From NCBI GenBank assembly GCA_021107195.1, contig JAIOTF010000316.1, forward strand, positions 1-5,367: a DNA stretch of 5,367 bases. Reading direction: 5' to 3'. Numbering within the stretch: the first letter of the stretch is position 1; every line of letters starts with the position of its first letter. The notes under the pieces were generated by a model. It ran no database searches and was not told the DNA's origin. It saw nothing but the letters and a program-made list of their open reading frames with translations. This DNA is from Anaerolineaceae bacterium. Lineage in GTDB: Bacteria > Chloroflexota > Anaerolineae > Anaerolineales > Anaerolineaceae. The position numbers and the translations under genes were made by a program. Positions 4,679-5,367 of the stretch are shown here, one piece after another.

Positions 4679-5367
4679 ATGAGAAGGATCATTGTTGATA
4701 CCGATACAGCCTCGGATGATGCCGTGGCTTTGATCATGGCTTTGCGCGAGCCGGAGGTCAGGGTGGAGGCGATTACAGTCGTGGCAGGGAATCTTCCACT
4801 GGACCTGGCAGTCAGGAATGCATTGATTTCGGTGGAAAGAGCGGAAACTTATCACCCTCCCGTTTACCGGGGGATGGCTAAACCGCTGCTGCGTGATCTG
4901 CTCACCTCGGAGCTTGTACATGGCGAGGACGGCATGGGCAATATGAACTTGCCGGAGCCGGAAATCGCGGTGGAAGAAGAACATGCAGTGGATGCACTGC
5001 TGCGGATCATTGAGGAGAATCCACATGAATTGGAATTGGTCACGCTGGGACCATTGACCAACATTGCTATGTGCTGCCTGAAAGCGCCTGAAACGATGCG
5101 TAAGTTGAAACGGATCACGATCATGGGCGGGGCGGGGCTCGGTTCCGGCAATGCTACCCCGGTGGCAGAGTACAACGTGTATGTGGATGCCGAGGCGATG
5201 AGTATTGTGATCAATGCCGGCGTGCCGTTGTTGATCGTTGGTTGGGATGTCGGCATAGAAGCGGCGTTTATCACGGATGAGGACATTGCCGTCTTGATGA
5301 ATAGCGGATCCAAAATCGCCGAATTTTGTGTGCGCTGCAATCAATCTTTGTATGAATTTGTTTTCAA
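4679..5367 (+). CDS. Nucleoside hydrolase (inosine-uridine preferring family), C-terminus cut by window edge
   Basis: 229 codons are present without a stop; the family is usually about 310-330 residues. It begins MRRIIVDTDTASDDAVAL, where the aspartates (7, 9, 13, 14) form the calcium-binding cluster typical of DTDPGxDDA in this family. Other marks are HGEDGMGN (81-88), VTLGPLTNIA (121-130), ITIMGGA (146-152) and AEYNVYVDAEA (163-173). The late active-site histidine and last calcium aspartate lie beyond the window. These enzymes split ribonucleosides into base and ribose using a calcium-activated water, serving nucleoside salvage in the cytoplasm. The usual Pro-Gly after the first aspartates is Thr-Ala here, a variant I believe occurs in other members. 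The base preference cannot be decided. The gene lies 366 bases after the methyltransferase, so it probably has its own promoter. Confidence 0.93.
   Translation, partial: MRRIIVDTDTASDDAVALIMALREPEVRVEAITVVAGNLPLDLAVRNALISVERAETYHPPVYRGMAKPLLRDLLTSELVHGEDGMGNMNLPEPEIAVEEEHAVDALLRIIEENPHELELVTLGPLTNIAMCCLKAPETMRKLKRITIMGGAGLGSGNATPVAEYNVYVDAEAMSIVINAGVPLLIVGWDVGIEAAFITDEDIAVLMNSGSKIAEFCVRCNQSLYEFVF

Noticed and set aside
4661..5344. A 227-codon minus-strand open frame opposite the nucleoside hydrolase
   Set aside because: It is rich in His, Gln and Arg with no domain pattern, and the plus strand carries the full set of nucleoside hydrolase motifs.

Overview
The window is bacterial DNA with two gene groups pointing away from each other, separated by a 719-base AT-rich gap. 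The organism cannot be named with certainty. Compact operons, Shine-Dalgarno sites of the GGAGG/AGGA type, a GntR/UTRA regulator, and a degenerate palindrome resembling the 'GTCATTGCGAG' type of dispersed repeat would fit Chloroflexota (Anaerolineae-like) or a Gram-positive anaerobe; this assignment is a low-confidence inference.

Left group (minus strand, read right to left): a carbamoyltransferase of the knotted YgeW/N-acetylornithine carbamoyltransferase-like branch (1464-2522), a GntR/HutC-type regulator with a UTRA ligand domain (693-1460), and the N-terminal 232 codons of a proline racemase / hydroxyproline epimerase / 3-hydroxyproline dehydratase family enzyme, which runs off the left edge (1-696). 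The spacing is 3 bases between the first two, and the last two overlap by ATGA, so this looks like one transcript. It suggests a regulated amino-acid (proline, hydroxyproline, ornithine or related carbamoyl compound) pathway. A strong ribosome binding site and a perfect 8+8 inverted repeat lie just upstream of the carbamoyltransferase and are the best operator candidate.

Middle (2523-3241): no convincing gene. It holds three perfect inverted repeats of 8-9 bp arms, a cluster of TCTGAC-type short inverted repeats, and a very AT-rich stretch with a possible promoter facing the right-hand genes.

Right group (plus strand): a small VOC-fold (glyoxalase/bleomycin-resistance-like) protein (3242-3634), a class I SAM-dependent methyltransferase 6 bases downstream (3641-4312), then a 366-base gap carrying a 128-base imperfect palindromic repeat (4490-4617), and finally a nucleoside hydrolase that runs off the right edge (4679-5367). 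The VOC and methyltransferase genes are clearly GC-rich, unlike the gap before them and the regulator and racemase genes on the left, so the window is a composite of different base compositions.

No tRNA, rRNA, CRISPR array or complete insertion sequence was seen.
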